64,000 bases of DNA from Cyanoderma ruficeps (taxonomy: Eukaryota; Chordata; Aves; Passeriformes; Timaliidae). A program made the position numbers and the translations under genes. Numbering within the stretch: position 1 is the stretch's first letter; each line of letters begins with the position of its first letter. Shown here piece after piece: positions 49,394-61,428 of the stretch. Where the stretch lies: contig VZDJ01007747.1 in assembly GCA_008694505.1 (NCBI GenBank), positions 14,102,059 through 14,166,058 of the forward strand, read 5' to 3'. The notes under the pieces were generated by a model that worked only from the letters and a program-made list of their open reading frames with translations, did not search any database and was not told the DNA's origin.

Positions 49394-52300
49394 GTGCTGT
49401 GAATGCAGGTGATGAGGTGACTTTGGCAGTTAGCCTTCCATTTTCATAAGATTTTCTAGGCACCTCTGGTCATGTTTTTATATTCCTTATTTTTTATTGG
49501 TTTGGTAAAATACGGTTAAGCACGTATTCTTTTTGACAAGCTGAAAAGTAATATTGTAAAGTGAAACACAGGCCAATAAACACTAAATCACAGATACATT
49601 GCTGTATCCTGGAATACACAAAGGCCAACTCATGAGTCTAAAATAACTTTGTGAAATGGGATGATGAAGTGGGAATTGTGACGGTGGGAGAGTGCAACTT
49701 TCCCAACTACTGCTCTCGGCTAGAATGTAAACTGGAGAGAGAATTCATTCCTGCTGAAAAAGACCAAGCAATCTATTGAGATTGTAAATTTGTTTTTAAG
49801 TTACTACTCCTAAGAAAACTTGGAATTTCAATTCCATATCCTATAATAAGAATTGTGGAAACAGGGCAGAATAGTACAGATCTATAATCATAAGCTCTGA
49901 TTCCAGTAGTTCAGAATAAGGAAGAATTTTTCTAACTTCATGTGGATTTAAAGGTTTAGTATGATGAGATGAAGAGGGAAAATGAGCAAACAGTAGTTTG
50001 ACAATAGTTTAATATTGTCCTTTTGGAATAAATAAAATATTCCAGGTTTCTCTAGTTCATACAGATTAATTACTAGCAACTTTGTTTCCCTTTATATTGT
50101 ACAAAATCTTAGGTTGCCATAGTTGCTTAGGTAAATTAAAATTAGAAAATATGGAAGTCTATACCAGGTTTCTTAGGGTGCTAGTCTCTCCTCTTTATGC
50201 CATTTTATCCTAATAGCCCTGCCATGATTTATGAACCTGAAAAAAGGATGTAACCTGCTAGTGCAAAGTATTTGCTCCCTAGAACAAAGAAGAAATGGTA
50301 AAATTACATTGTCTTTTTTCTGCTCTTGGCATAAAATGTGCCACACCACCCCTTCCACAATCAACTCCGTGGAGATTTAAAAAAAAAAAAAATTCAGGAT
50401 CTAGATAAACTTCAGTAAGTTGTAAGGAAAATAAGGGAGCTGAGTGAAGAAATATAATATTAAAAGAAACATGCTGTTAGCTATAAAGAGCACAGTGTAA
50501 TACACAGAAAAATAATAGTTGATATCTCAGTCTAAATCAACCTCTTGAAGGGATTGAAACCTGATGTTAAGGATTTGTGGTGACTAATATTGTAAATAGA
50601 AATGGCTAAAAACATATGTCTGGTGCCTTTGAAAATGAGTCTTTTTAGACTGTATTTAGTATGAATACACCAGAGCAACACAGTTTGGGTGGTTAGAGCA
50701 TTTGCTCTGAGTCTTCACCTGTGCTATTCACTGCCAGTTATACACATTCATTCTCGCATCTTGAGCTTAGTTTCTTCCATAGCTTTTGTTTACCACTGTG
50801 GATAGTGATTATATTCCTTCTCAGCTTACATTTGGGAAGGCTAAACAGAATAAGTATTTTCAGCCTTCTTACTTCAGGAATACCATGCATACATTCTGAT
50901 TGTTTACTTCATATGTGCATGACTCTGAATTTTGGATTTTTACATTCGATTTCATTTACTTACTTTCTGTTAATGTAATTGACTAATTCATAAAGCACTT
51001 CCTGTAAGAACTTTAATGGTTTATACCTGTTGAAAATGAAGAAATTGTGTATGCTGATACACTCCATTTCACCCGATTCGTTAAGGTTTTACAGAAGGTC
51101 CACCTCATTTAAAGACCTCCACTTGAAATCTTCCTTCAGACTCTGGCCAGATTCTTCTCTATATCATAATTCTTGTCTGCACTCCTATCTTCAACTTAAC
51201 TTTCTCTGAAGTCAATATCAAATCTATCACATTTCTGGTTTAAAAATTAAAGTATTTAGCTCACTTAGAATATGTCAGATTGCCATCACAGACAACGGCA
51301 CATTGGATCTATGAAAATCTCCTTTTGGTATATTTTTTTTTTCTTTTACCACGTGCTTATATCTTTTTTATTTCAATATTTGTTTCTTTCATAGTTTCAT
51401 CCCAAAACTGTAAATAAAATTATAGTAGGTTTCTTAATATATTACAGTTATGGAGGTACATACCACTGAATTACTCTTTAAACAAGAGACTTCACTGGTT
51501 CTGTTTCATGATCCCTACTACATCTGTTGACATTAGAAAAGCAAAAAAACCCAAAAATATGTTCTCTAGTCTATAATAATATAGTACTTAGATTCAATAT
51601 GCTTTATTTAGAAAAATATTTCAGGTTTTGTACACTTTCTAGAATGAAAGATTATTTGAAGGAATCAATTTTGAAAAAGAACCCAATGCCAACTACACGT
51701 GTGGCAAATGGGTGAGCTGAGGCTCAAGGCCAATCCCACATGCTGCTACCAGTGCAATGCGCACTGGGTCCTGTAGATCCATTCATCATGGACCACGGAA
51801 CTCTTTCCATCCCTTACAAACTTTTGACTAAAACCTCACTCTGTAGATGTTTGTTTCCAGTTATCGCATACAACATAACATGAAGTTATGACAAGTACAT
51901 TACGGTTATAATGTGTCAATAAATTATATGCTGCCATATAATCGAGCATATGCATACCTAAAACAAAGTGGCAAACTGAAATGAAAACAAAATAAATGCC
52001 AAAATAATGCCAGTGAGCATCTCTACCATATGTAAACCTGAGCAAGTCATTTTGTGGAAATACTCGAGAAAGAAAATGTGTTTATCACAATCTGTGATTG
52101 ATTTCAACTTGTGCTTGTAACTAATCCACTCGTACTGCAGCCAGGGTTATGTACTTAGTGACTAAGCAGTGACTGAGAAGTTTATTTACATTAAAATCTG
52201 TTCTATCACCTAAGCCCCTAAACAACATAATGAGCTTGCAGCATTTTTGAGAACAGATACAATAGTTCTGCTCTATGTTTATTCCCTGGCTACAATTTAA

Positions 52301-54083
52301 AACTGATTTAAAACCCAGAATTTATTTTTCACTCAAATATGAACATCTTGCATTTATAATAAAAGAGATACCCTAAACAATGGAAGAAATAACTGTTAAG
52401 AAGCCTAATTTTACAGGATATAATATTATAAATATATGACCTATGCATCTAGTTGGCGAGTTTATAAGATTTAATGTATTAAACATCCAGTCCTTAAAGC
52501 AAAGTGTATGTTTAAATGCATTATACAGCAAATTCAAGATTGGAACCTATGAATTTTATTTTTGTTGATTCTCTGGACCTACATGTTTTTGTGAAGAAGT
52601 TTCTAAACATCTGTCATTTGCTAAATTGATGATGGTTGGATTTCAAGAAATTAGAATAATTATAGTGTAGTAGCTTCAGGTAATAGGTGAAAATGCTGGG
52701 GTTTAGGAACTGAGATCTAACTTCTGTAAAATTTGAGTTTACAACCAACTGCTTTAAAAAAAATCACTGAAAGCACTGTATGGGTTATCCATTTTATTTA
52801 TTAATTGCAACTCAAGAAATACATATATTTCTGAATTCAAATGTAAAATATGGAGTATTTTAATTTAGCACATACAGAAATTTTTTATGCTAAAATATTA
52901 GCAATGCCTTAGAAAATGTGATAATTTCAAAAGTTGTTCCATTTTCTCCATAATTTTCTCCAGTCTTAGTTCTGTCTGGAAAGGTATTTCAGAATTCACA
53001 GTTTTTATTGTGGTCCTATTTACATGAGCATGTAACAAGGAATTCTAAGAATGTGCCATAATAAACATAAAGTTCTTGCTGATAAGAAGTGCTTGCCTGT
53101 CATAACTGTGTCAGGTTCCTGTTCAGTTCTTTAGCACTGAGTTTGACAGATACACTTTGTGCCATCAGTGACTTGCTCTAAACTGTATAAAGGTAAAGCT
53201 GCCACAGTAATTTGTTTCTGAGGACTTCCAAATTTGACTGCACAATGGAATATATCCAGAGGAAAAGATACTAGTATATTGTTAACATACGTTAAGAAGA
53301 GCACTGTTTATAAATATATTTTAAGGAGAAAAAATATAAAATTACATTTTTGTATTTGTATATTCCTTCTCTAAGTTTTTTTTGCATTTTTCTGTATTGT
53401 GAGTATGAGAATGAATAGCATTGTAGAGATTCAATATGTAGGAACCTTTTAGAATTGATTTTTGACATTTAAAGAACACTTGTATAAATGGAGTAGATTT
53501 CAGCTATGTATGACTCAGACTTATAACAGTGTTAATTTGGCCTTTTTCAAAGACTTGAAAATTCTGCAGGTAAAATGAAGTGAGTCCATTCTTACCCCAT
53601 TCTCAAACTCTTAGGACAGTACGGCAGCAGGAATTAAGGGTCACAGGACTCCTACACAACTGAAGGGGAAGGATTTTTCATGACAGAATGTCAACCCAAA
53701 GAAAGCATTAAATACGTCAAGATATAATAGGAATGAGTTACATTGACACAGGCTTAGGTTTTTCTGCAAAATGTTTTCAGCTTTATCTTATCTCTTGCAG
53801 CAGCAAGACCACCAGACTTCCTGTACTCTATATTTGCACCTCCTTCTGAAGAAATGCTTGCTTAATAGGTCCTCTATAAAATCATCAGACAGATTTCAGA
53901 GTTTTCTTGGATATCATTAATAGTTACTTTCAATACTGCAATTTTATATACGAACAGAAGTGTAAGAAAATAAGTAACTTTTCCCTTTCCTACTCTAAAC
54001 ATATTTGTAAGATGAACCTAGTAGCTGGATTAGGTGTACAGTAATTAATCTAGGGTCTATTTTATTGATTATCTGTTCTCCTT

Positions 54084-54122
54084 ATTAGCATTTACTAATA
54101 CATCATGCAAATAAATGCTAAT
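54084..54122. promoter_or_regulatory. POU-octamer cluster in an 11-bp inverted repeat
   Basis: ATTAGCATTTA (54084-54094) and TAAATGCTAAT (54112-54122) are exact reverse complements. ATGCAAAT (54105-54112), the classic POU/OCT octamer, lies at the inner edge. Each arm also contains an octamer-like ATTAGCAT or ATGCTAAT with a TAAT homeodomain core. Three octamer-type sites in 39 bases suggest a POU/homeodomain-bound enhancer element. The AT-rich background makes chance matches more likely than usual. Confidence 0.4.
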
Positions 54123-56968
54123 TTCAATACTTCGGTACTTCAGATAATTTCTAATGTTTAAGATTTTTGTGGAGGCCACCATGTTGCCTACATCTAAGAG
54201 GGATAGAAAAAACCAAGTAAAATACTTGATTTTTTCTTTTTTTGGTGATTAATACATCATATAGAACGCTAAAATCAGTATTGATGTGGGAGATTGAACC
54301 GATTTATAAAGGTTATGCTTGTATTTTTAGTATTTTTACTTAAATCTGTACAGCCTGTCATTTTATAGGAAATTTCACTGAGGAATTCCTCACTGTTCTG
54401 TTTTAATCTTTGCTTTACGTCTATCATATAAAGGTTTTTTTGTAATTACAGAATATATGACTGAACAGTACAGTCAAGAAGCCACATACCTCTATTAATC
54501 TAAAGATTCAAGACAGAAATAAAACAGAGGAGCATTCTAGTCTCCAAAAACTTTAAATTCTGATGAATGATAATTTTTTAGAGTGTTTGGAAAAATGTCT
54601 TAGGATATGGAAATCAGGGTATTTTGGAGAAGAGAGAGAACAGCTGAAATATTCTGCCTTGCTCTTCTTGTTGAAGTCATAATTGGGTTTATATTCACTT
54701 ACTCCCTTTTCTGAAATAGCACTGCTTCATACCAAATTATCAAGGCAACATCTGCCAACAGTTTTGTCTACAAAACACTGAGCTACTGGATCAAAACCAT
54801 ATCTTGGAGAGCTTTACTTTAGGTATCCTAATTTTCTGTCCAAGTTAGATATTAATTTTATAGCATACAAAAGGTAGGTGTTCATAAGCAACAAGTGTCA
54901 TTTGAAGAAATAAATTACTTGCATTAACCTCTTATTTGGCAATAATTTAAAAAGTAATTTTTTTTGTCCATTGAAAAAGGTGTCTGAAATCTTCAAGACA
55001 TGTAAGAATGTACAATATATTTGTAAAACATCACTATCAGAGTAGCAGTATATGAATGAGAACACAGTTTGGATAAATTTTAATTTATTTTTTGTTGCAA
55101 TTTTAGCTTTTTAAATAATTTTAGCTTGGAGGAGAAATAGGAATTAATGTGAATTTATTGTATTTTAAATTTACTGTATTGTAAATATTGTAAACATTTG
55201 TGTTTCTAAGTGCTATAAAAATTATTTCAGCTTCTGTTTAGGACCAAGAAATCAATAAAGGAAGTCAGACATAACAAATGAGAATTTCAGGTACAGTGAC
55301 AGTAGATAGACCTGGGCTCCTTATATTCACACACCTTTCAATCAAGTAATATGTGTACTGCAGTGGAATAAACTGAAGACACTCTAGCATCCAAGTAGAC
55401 TTTGATCGCTTTTGTTCATAAATGTGACTCATATTTCAGTAGCCACTTTTTTCTAAGCTACTGATCTTCCCTAAACTTTACAATGAGTGGTCAGTGAACT
55501 TAAAAGAGCCTTTACTCATTCTGCAAACAGACATTAAATACTCATGCTGGATCACACTGATTTTTTTCTGAAATATCAGATACCGTCGTTTTTGTTTCTT
55601 ATGTTGTTTTGTCCAATGTCCTTCACATTCTGCAGAAAAAATTGTGGTGAAAGATGAGTTCCTTTTTGTAAACACGGTACTTTCATTAATTCAGTTTTAC
55701 AGCAGAAATGAAGTTTGAAAATACTAATTTGCCTACATTTTTTTAACTTAATGGGTTTTGTTCATTCATCTTTCTTGATGATTACTCCTATGCTTTCTGT
55801 TGATTGCATGGCAATTAAAATACTGTATAGAATTAAACATGATAAATACACTGTCATAAATCTCTCTAGTTTTCTGAAGGGAAAGCTGAGAAGAGTTCAC
55901 TTTTTTGTAATAAGGATACAAGGCATAGTAGGAACTGCCTCATTGTTTTGATTGGTTGTAATGATAAGACTCCACCCATGTAACCAATACACTGGTGGAA
56001 ATATATGAATAGCCTTTGGTCATGTTGCTCTTGTGACAGTATGGTGTCTTACTGGTTCTGAGATATGACCAGTACCTGTTACGAATTTTGTCCAGATTGG
56101 AGCATGACATGTGGGGTCTGTGAAAGTTGTATGTTACGTGTTCTGGGTGTGAAATGAAGGCATGTGGGAGTGTGTTTCAAAGCTGCTGATGTAATGCGAG
56201 ACAACTGCAGAAAATAGAGAGGGTCAATCTTGGTCCACTATTCTCTGTCTTGCCTGTTCAGCATAACCTCTGGGATGGGCTGTGCCCTATGCTGCACCCA
56301 GGTTTTACATAAAACAAAAGCGAAACAAAAAAAACTAGGAAACAAATAATATCTGACTTGAAGAGGTATTACTTGAAGGTGTAGTCAAAGCCCTAGTTTG
56401 CTCCTGCTAGATCTGCTTTGTCATTGTCTTTTCCAGTTGAGCTGACTGGGTCCTTTTTCTACCTCTCTACTAGTCAGAGCGGTTGTTGACCCATGCAGAA
56501 CACATGCTGTGCTTCCCCCTCCAAGGATGAAAAGCAGCTTTGTTAGCTGTGTTGTCTAAGGTCTCCCAGAGGCATCATAACTATCAGCAGCAGAGTACTA
56601 CCCAGAAGTTGTGGGAGTAGTGCTTTCTTGCTACACATTTTTGCCTTTTTTTTAATGCTACAAGCATTGTAAATAGCATTCCTTAAAACATCTCCATCTC
56701 TAGTTTCTCTAGGGAAAAGCTCTAAAAAAATACATTTCATATGGACGTTTATAGCCAGAAGTACCAGTTTTAAAAACACAGCATGGAGGAAACAGGTGAA
56801 AACTGAGTCTTTTTGCTTTCAACTGAAAGGGGTACTGAAAGTCACTCTAAAAGAGATACTGAAAAAAAATTGGTTTAGATTTTAAGCTCTCCAGGAAGTC
56901 ACCTTAGAGATGACTTTCTGAGGCACTGTCTTGTCATCTACCTCCTTTAAATTAATTTTGTGTGATAA

Positions 56969-56991
56969 TCCCTGGGATTTAAATCCAGGGA
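56969..56991. repeat. Near-perfect 23-bp palindrome
   Basis: TCCCTGGGATTT (56969-56980) abuts AAATCCAGGGA (56981-56991). The arms are reverse complements apart from one extra G, with no loop. It could bind a dimeric factor or be chance. Confidence 0.75.
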
Positions 56992-57419
56992 GATAGTTTT
57001 TTTGTTCCTTTTGTATTCATTTGAAATCATAAATTATATCAGCACTTGCTCTTTTCTTGGCAACATCAAACATATGTATTGTAACTAGTCATTATAGTGT
57101 TTCACAGGAATAGTCATCACAGAAAATTACCATTCTGTGCATTATCAGATTTTTGAAAATTTGCATCATTGTAATATTTACAGTTAATGAAAGAGGGTTG
57201 TCAAGAAAATACAAATACTTCAATAAGTATATTCTTTAATTTTTAGGGGATATATAAATAAAGATTTTGAGAAACCAGCAATACTTTCTGCTTTGTTCAT
57301 ATGTTGATAGTATACTTCTCTTTGCTCTTTCAGTAATTAAAACTTATGACATTCCAGAAAGCATAAATCCTGCTGAGATGTTTAGGTTTGGTGCAAACTA
57401 TTGATGTACAAACAAAATG

Positions 57420-57447
57420 AAAAAAAAAAAAAAAAAAAAAAAAAAAA
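57420..57447. repeat. A28 homopolymer
   Basis: There are twenty-eight consecutive A residues, the longest homopolymer in the window. No AATAAA within 30 bases upstream and no flanking duplication are evident, so a mononucleotide microsatellite is favoured over a retrocopy tail. Length is likely polymorphic and assembly-sensitive. Confidence 0.9.
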
Positions 57448-57831
57448 CACCCAGAATCATAACAAGCTGTTTTGCTTTTACCTTTGAAAGAAAATTGAAC
57501 GGTAAAGTAGTATGGCCTACTGAAACTGTTCTAGCCTCATTGTTAACTAGAACCTCCTTTTGAAATCCATTGCCTTCAATTACATTTTTAAAAGAATTTT
57601 AATTATGTTCCTGAAAAGAATAAAGATGCTTCAGGCTCCATTTGTTTATCGTGGAAGGCCTAAAAAAATGAGGACAGCGCTTCCCAGCTCATGCAGGGGT
57701 TGCAGAGAGAGAGAGATGACTTTTAATTCGACAAGTTCAGAGAGATTTCTTAGTTTGACGCGCACAGCAGGGGGTCTTTGAGTGCCTGGCAATACTTCAG
57801 CATTCTGAGCTTTGAAAGTCTTTCCCTGCAG

Positions 57832-57872
57832 CAGAAATTGTATCAAAAGCCAGTGATAATATTCCCTGCAAG
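57832..57872 (+). other. Candidate 41-bp exon
   Basis: The acceptor is 'AAAGTCTTTCCCTGCAG' and the donor CAAG|GTAAAG; both are good. Two of the three frames are open. The segment lies in a less AT-rich patch (about 57.64-57.88 kb) some 570 bases upstream of the stronger candidate at 58438. Reading can continue into it without a stop in both open frames. A second CAG directly after the first gives a NAGNAG acceptor. I do not recognise either peptide. Confidence 0.2.
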
Positions 57873-58437
57873 GTAAAGGACCCTATTGAAGATTTCTAGA
57901 GCTGTTTATTTATTCATCACAGTTTTTTCTTTTAGGACGTATAAGACGTATAGGTAAAAATTCACACAGATGCTAAGAAAATGAAATAAATTTAAAAAAA
58001 ATATGGGGAACTTTCATTAATCCTTCAATTTTCCCTTAAGTTTTCTGTAGGCTATGTTCACCTATAAAATTTCCTGTCACTCCCTGCCATGTATTCTGCA
58101 TGCAATCTTCAAATCTCAGCTTTTCCTCATTTTTTATCAGAATTATAATTTTTGTCTGCCTTCTACCACCAGCTGAGCACATAAGATGTTTATGGCCATT
58201 TCTTTCCACTAAACCGTTAAAGTGATTGATTAATTTTATGGAAGAACACTCGATTTTATAAGATTTTATAACACTCTTTTTAAATCTTATTTTTAAAGTA
58301 GATTTGAGATAGCTATTTCAAAGCCAAGATTCAAGTGCCATTTATATTCCAGAGATCAGACTTTTAATGTTTTGACATTACATTTATTTGAAAAGTATAC
58401 ACATGTTTTTATTTCTGGTTTTGTTTTGTTTCTGCAG

Positions 58438-58603
58438 CAGAGCTGGGACTGTGAGACTAAGCCAACCTTTCCCTTGTGTGATGTCAATGTCGGCTATCAC
58501 TTTGGCAGAATCACCCAGCTCAGTGAAGACAGAAAACCCCTCCTTTCCTCCTGTTTTTTCATCTGCTGGTGGCATTCCAAGTGACCTTCCCTCATAAATA
58601 TTG
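58438..58603 (+). other. Candidate 166-bp exon with strong splice sites
   Basis: The acceptor is preceded by about 28 T-rich bases ending 'TTTTGTTTTGTTTCTGCAG', and a second CAG makes a NAGNAG site. The donor is TTG|GTGAGTG. Two plus-strand frames stay open for nearly the whole segment. One ends in TAA at 58595-58597, just before the donor, and contains 'SPSSVKTENPSF', which includes a VKTE sumoylation-type motif. The other ends in TGA at 58582-58584. The exon is clearly less AT-rich than its flanks. It could be an alternative exon, a 5'-UTR or lncRNA exon, or conserved non-coding DNA. The minus strand is also open for 90 codons, so coding sense is not decided. Confidence 0.35.
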
Positions 58604-60310
58604 GTGAGTGACCACATGGGGAATGCAGTTCCTTCGTGCAAAGAAACTTGTTTCAAAAAGCTGTGTTGACCTGAGGGGTTTCTATTTTCTCAGAGTTTCA
58701 GAAAACCCCACATATGCAGGTGTTGCTTGTGGGGTTTTTTCCACTTGTTTAAATAGTAACTTAAGTTATTTACCATCACTTATTTCTCTAGACTTATAAG
58801 CATTTATAGAACACTACCATGTGCTAGCTACTCAAACTATAAGAATCAGCTTTTCAAAATACTGTTTCACAGAGAGAAATATTTCCTGAGAGCACTAAGA
58901 TTTTTCCTCTCTCCCTCTTACTTTCTCATGGCTAAGAGGTCTGGAATGCTATAAATTTATCATAACACCCGGAATATGGCAAGATGAAAGTTTCCCAAGT
59001 GTAGGAATTAGGGAAGATAATTAAGGGCTTTGTTGTGGGACCTTTCTGGTGTGGGAAGTATGCCTAGAGTGAAATCACAGCACTGCAGAAATTCTGATAC
59101 CTTCAGGGCAGTCCAGGGATGATGTCGTAACTTTAGTAGTTCCATAAGGCTAAGTTACATAGTTCAGTACTGAAAAAACTTTTCAGGTCATTTGAGGCTA
59201 TCACAGCAGCTTTAGCCTGCTTTAGATGAAGAGATTTTCAGTCTTAAAACCAGATGTGTAGATAGTGAAATAGTCACCCATGGCTCAGGAATATTTACAG
59301 TATCATAAAACATAACAGTATAAAGTACAGGAACAGATACAAAAAATATTTAACCTTGCTTGGAACAGTTTGGAAGCTGGAAATAAGTGCAGGATCTAAG
59401 ATTGCAAATTATTTAAGTGCTGATTGCACGTATTGCTACTAAGACATGGACAAGAAAAGTCGCTTAGCTGTCATTCAGTATTAACTATTTATTGCAATTA
59501 TCTCCTGTTCAGACAACAATGATGAATCATTTATGACTATATGATAAATAATGTTATATTTTTTTTTTCTTAACCATATGGGTAGTTGAAATATGTCAGT
59601 TTAAAGGACAGGGTATCTTCAAAAGAAATATTAATTGGAGCATTATGGCATCAGCCTAAAAAATAATGCCTTTTGATTAATGGAACATTTCCAGGAAAAG
59701 GAAAGGCTGGCTTATCTATTAAATCTATCTCTCTGCTCAAAGAGTGAACAGTGGTGCTATTTAGAAGTTCCTCAGCTATGTGTTAGAATTGTCACTAATT
59801 TCTGTGACTATTTGTAATTGGGGGACAGAATGAAGAGAAAGAAGAGGGGAATAAATTAGTAGAATTCCATAAATGTGTATGCTCTGTCAATGTTCTTTCT
59901 TTGTTTCTGTATCAACTATGTGATGGATTTATGGCTACTTAGCAATTTGGGGGGTTGCATTTGGGTATAGGTACAAAGGTAAATCACTATCAGGATTGGT
60001 TTTGAGGATTTGTGTAAATCTCTTAGAACTGAAGTAGATCTTCAGTCTTGGATGGAATCAGTGTAATAACAGTTTCAAAAAAGAAGTGTATGAGTACACT
60101 TTCTACAGCTTTTCATCTACTAGCACTGTGGTACTCAAACCCACATACTGTTACATTGAGTTCAGTCAGGTATGATGGTAATGTTGCATACCATTGAAAA
60201 CATGAAGCAATGAGGGCATTCATCTTTTGAGAAAGACCTTCTTTAACTGTGCTTCCATTTTAAACTTCTCTGTTAACTCATTTTTTATATCTTTAGAGAA
60301 TGTTTTATTG

Positions 60311-60347
60311 ATTTACAGTAAATTAATAAAATTGATTTACTGTAAAT
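60311..60347. repeat. 13-bp perfect inverted repeat
   Basis: ATTTACAGTAAAT (60311-60323) and ATTTACTGTAAAT (60335-60347) are exact reverse complements around an 11-base spacer. Each arm is itself nearly palindromic, so the same sequence can also be read as two copies of one palindromic unit. Confidence 0.85.
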
Positions 60348-61378
60348 TGCCTTCTGCTGTTTGATCATACTATGATTTTTTACATATGTAGCTGCTTCCT
60401 TTTAAAATGGACAGGACAGAGTTATACACCATCCAACAATTTTGGACCCTAATTTTCTTCTTCTTTCCATGCCAGATTCCAAGTATAGGCATACAGTTCA
60501 CCACTCATTATTTTAAGTTATAATGACATTTTTTGAAATCTTGCAAGAGCAGCTGGTATTCTAATAACAGGTAATTGGGTGATCATAAGTTCTGTTAGTA
60601 CCACAGCGACTGTTTTATCCTCACTAAGAGAGTGAAGCAGCTTTTTAGAAGTTAGGATGTTACCAGAAAGGATCAAATATAATCATTACCATTTTTCAGT
60701 ACATAACATATCTGTTAGATCAAAAAAAAAGTGGCTTTTTTACTTTTAACTACATCCACATTAGAAAGAAGTGACCAAGGATGTCAATACCTTGTAATAT
60801 TATACTTTCCTGTTTTAATTTCTTTTTTATAGAACCATGTGTTTCAGTGCAATCTACCAGATGGTTCTAGATTCAGTAATTTGCTGTCTCTATTGAATTT
60901 TGCACATATTTGATATTTTTTTCAAATTTGACATTTTACAAAGGGTAAACAGGCCTAATTAAAAAAAAAAGGAGAGGCATACATTGATAAATATACTACA
61001 TCTTGTATAAATATAAATATATGTGAAGAAAGTGAGATTAAATGCATTTTGGTTTTAACCTGTTGTGTCAGAGTGGGGTTAATCCACCTCTGATTATTTT
61101 ATGTTTTTCTTAAAACTTCAACAGTTTATGAGGAGTTTAGTAAAAAATCCAGTGTGAGTTCTAACACAGAACTTTTAAAGGGAAGTTTACCCCTTTGAAG
61201 CCTGTAGCTCTGAACCTTTATGAAGATACTTCCATGCAACTAGGTTGAAATATCCATTGAATGTGCACGGTGCATTAACTTCCAGAAATATAAACTATCA
61301 TTTCTCTTAAATAGTGTTCCTCTCCTGTAAATAAATGACTTTACTGTAAAACAATGCATATTTTTCTTTCAATTATAT

Positions 61379-61428
61379 GGGGTGGGGGTTTTTGGGGTGG
61401 TTTTGGTTTTTTGGGGTTTTTTTTTTTT
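61379..61428 (+). repeat. G/T-rich tract with G-quadruplex potential
   Basis: Four runs of four or five G (61379-61382, 61384-61388, 61394-61397, 61413-61416), separated by T-rich loops, are followed by a T-run. The first three runs have short loops (1 and 5 bases), the last a 15-base loop containing two GG pairs. The pattern meets relaxed quadruplex criteria on the plus strand. Confidence 0.65.

Noticed and set aside
55950..56335. Less AT-rich segment ending in an A-rich stretch, considered as an LTR or processed pseudogene
   Set aside because: I found no TG...CA ends, AATAAA in the right place, target duplication or coding homology that I could support.
57420..57447. A28 run as the tail of a retrocopy
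   Set aside because: No AATAAA close upstream, no recognisable transcript body and no flanking duplication. A microsatellite is simpler.
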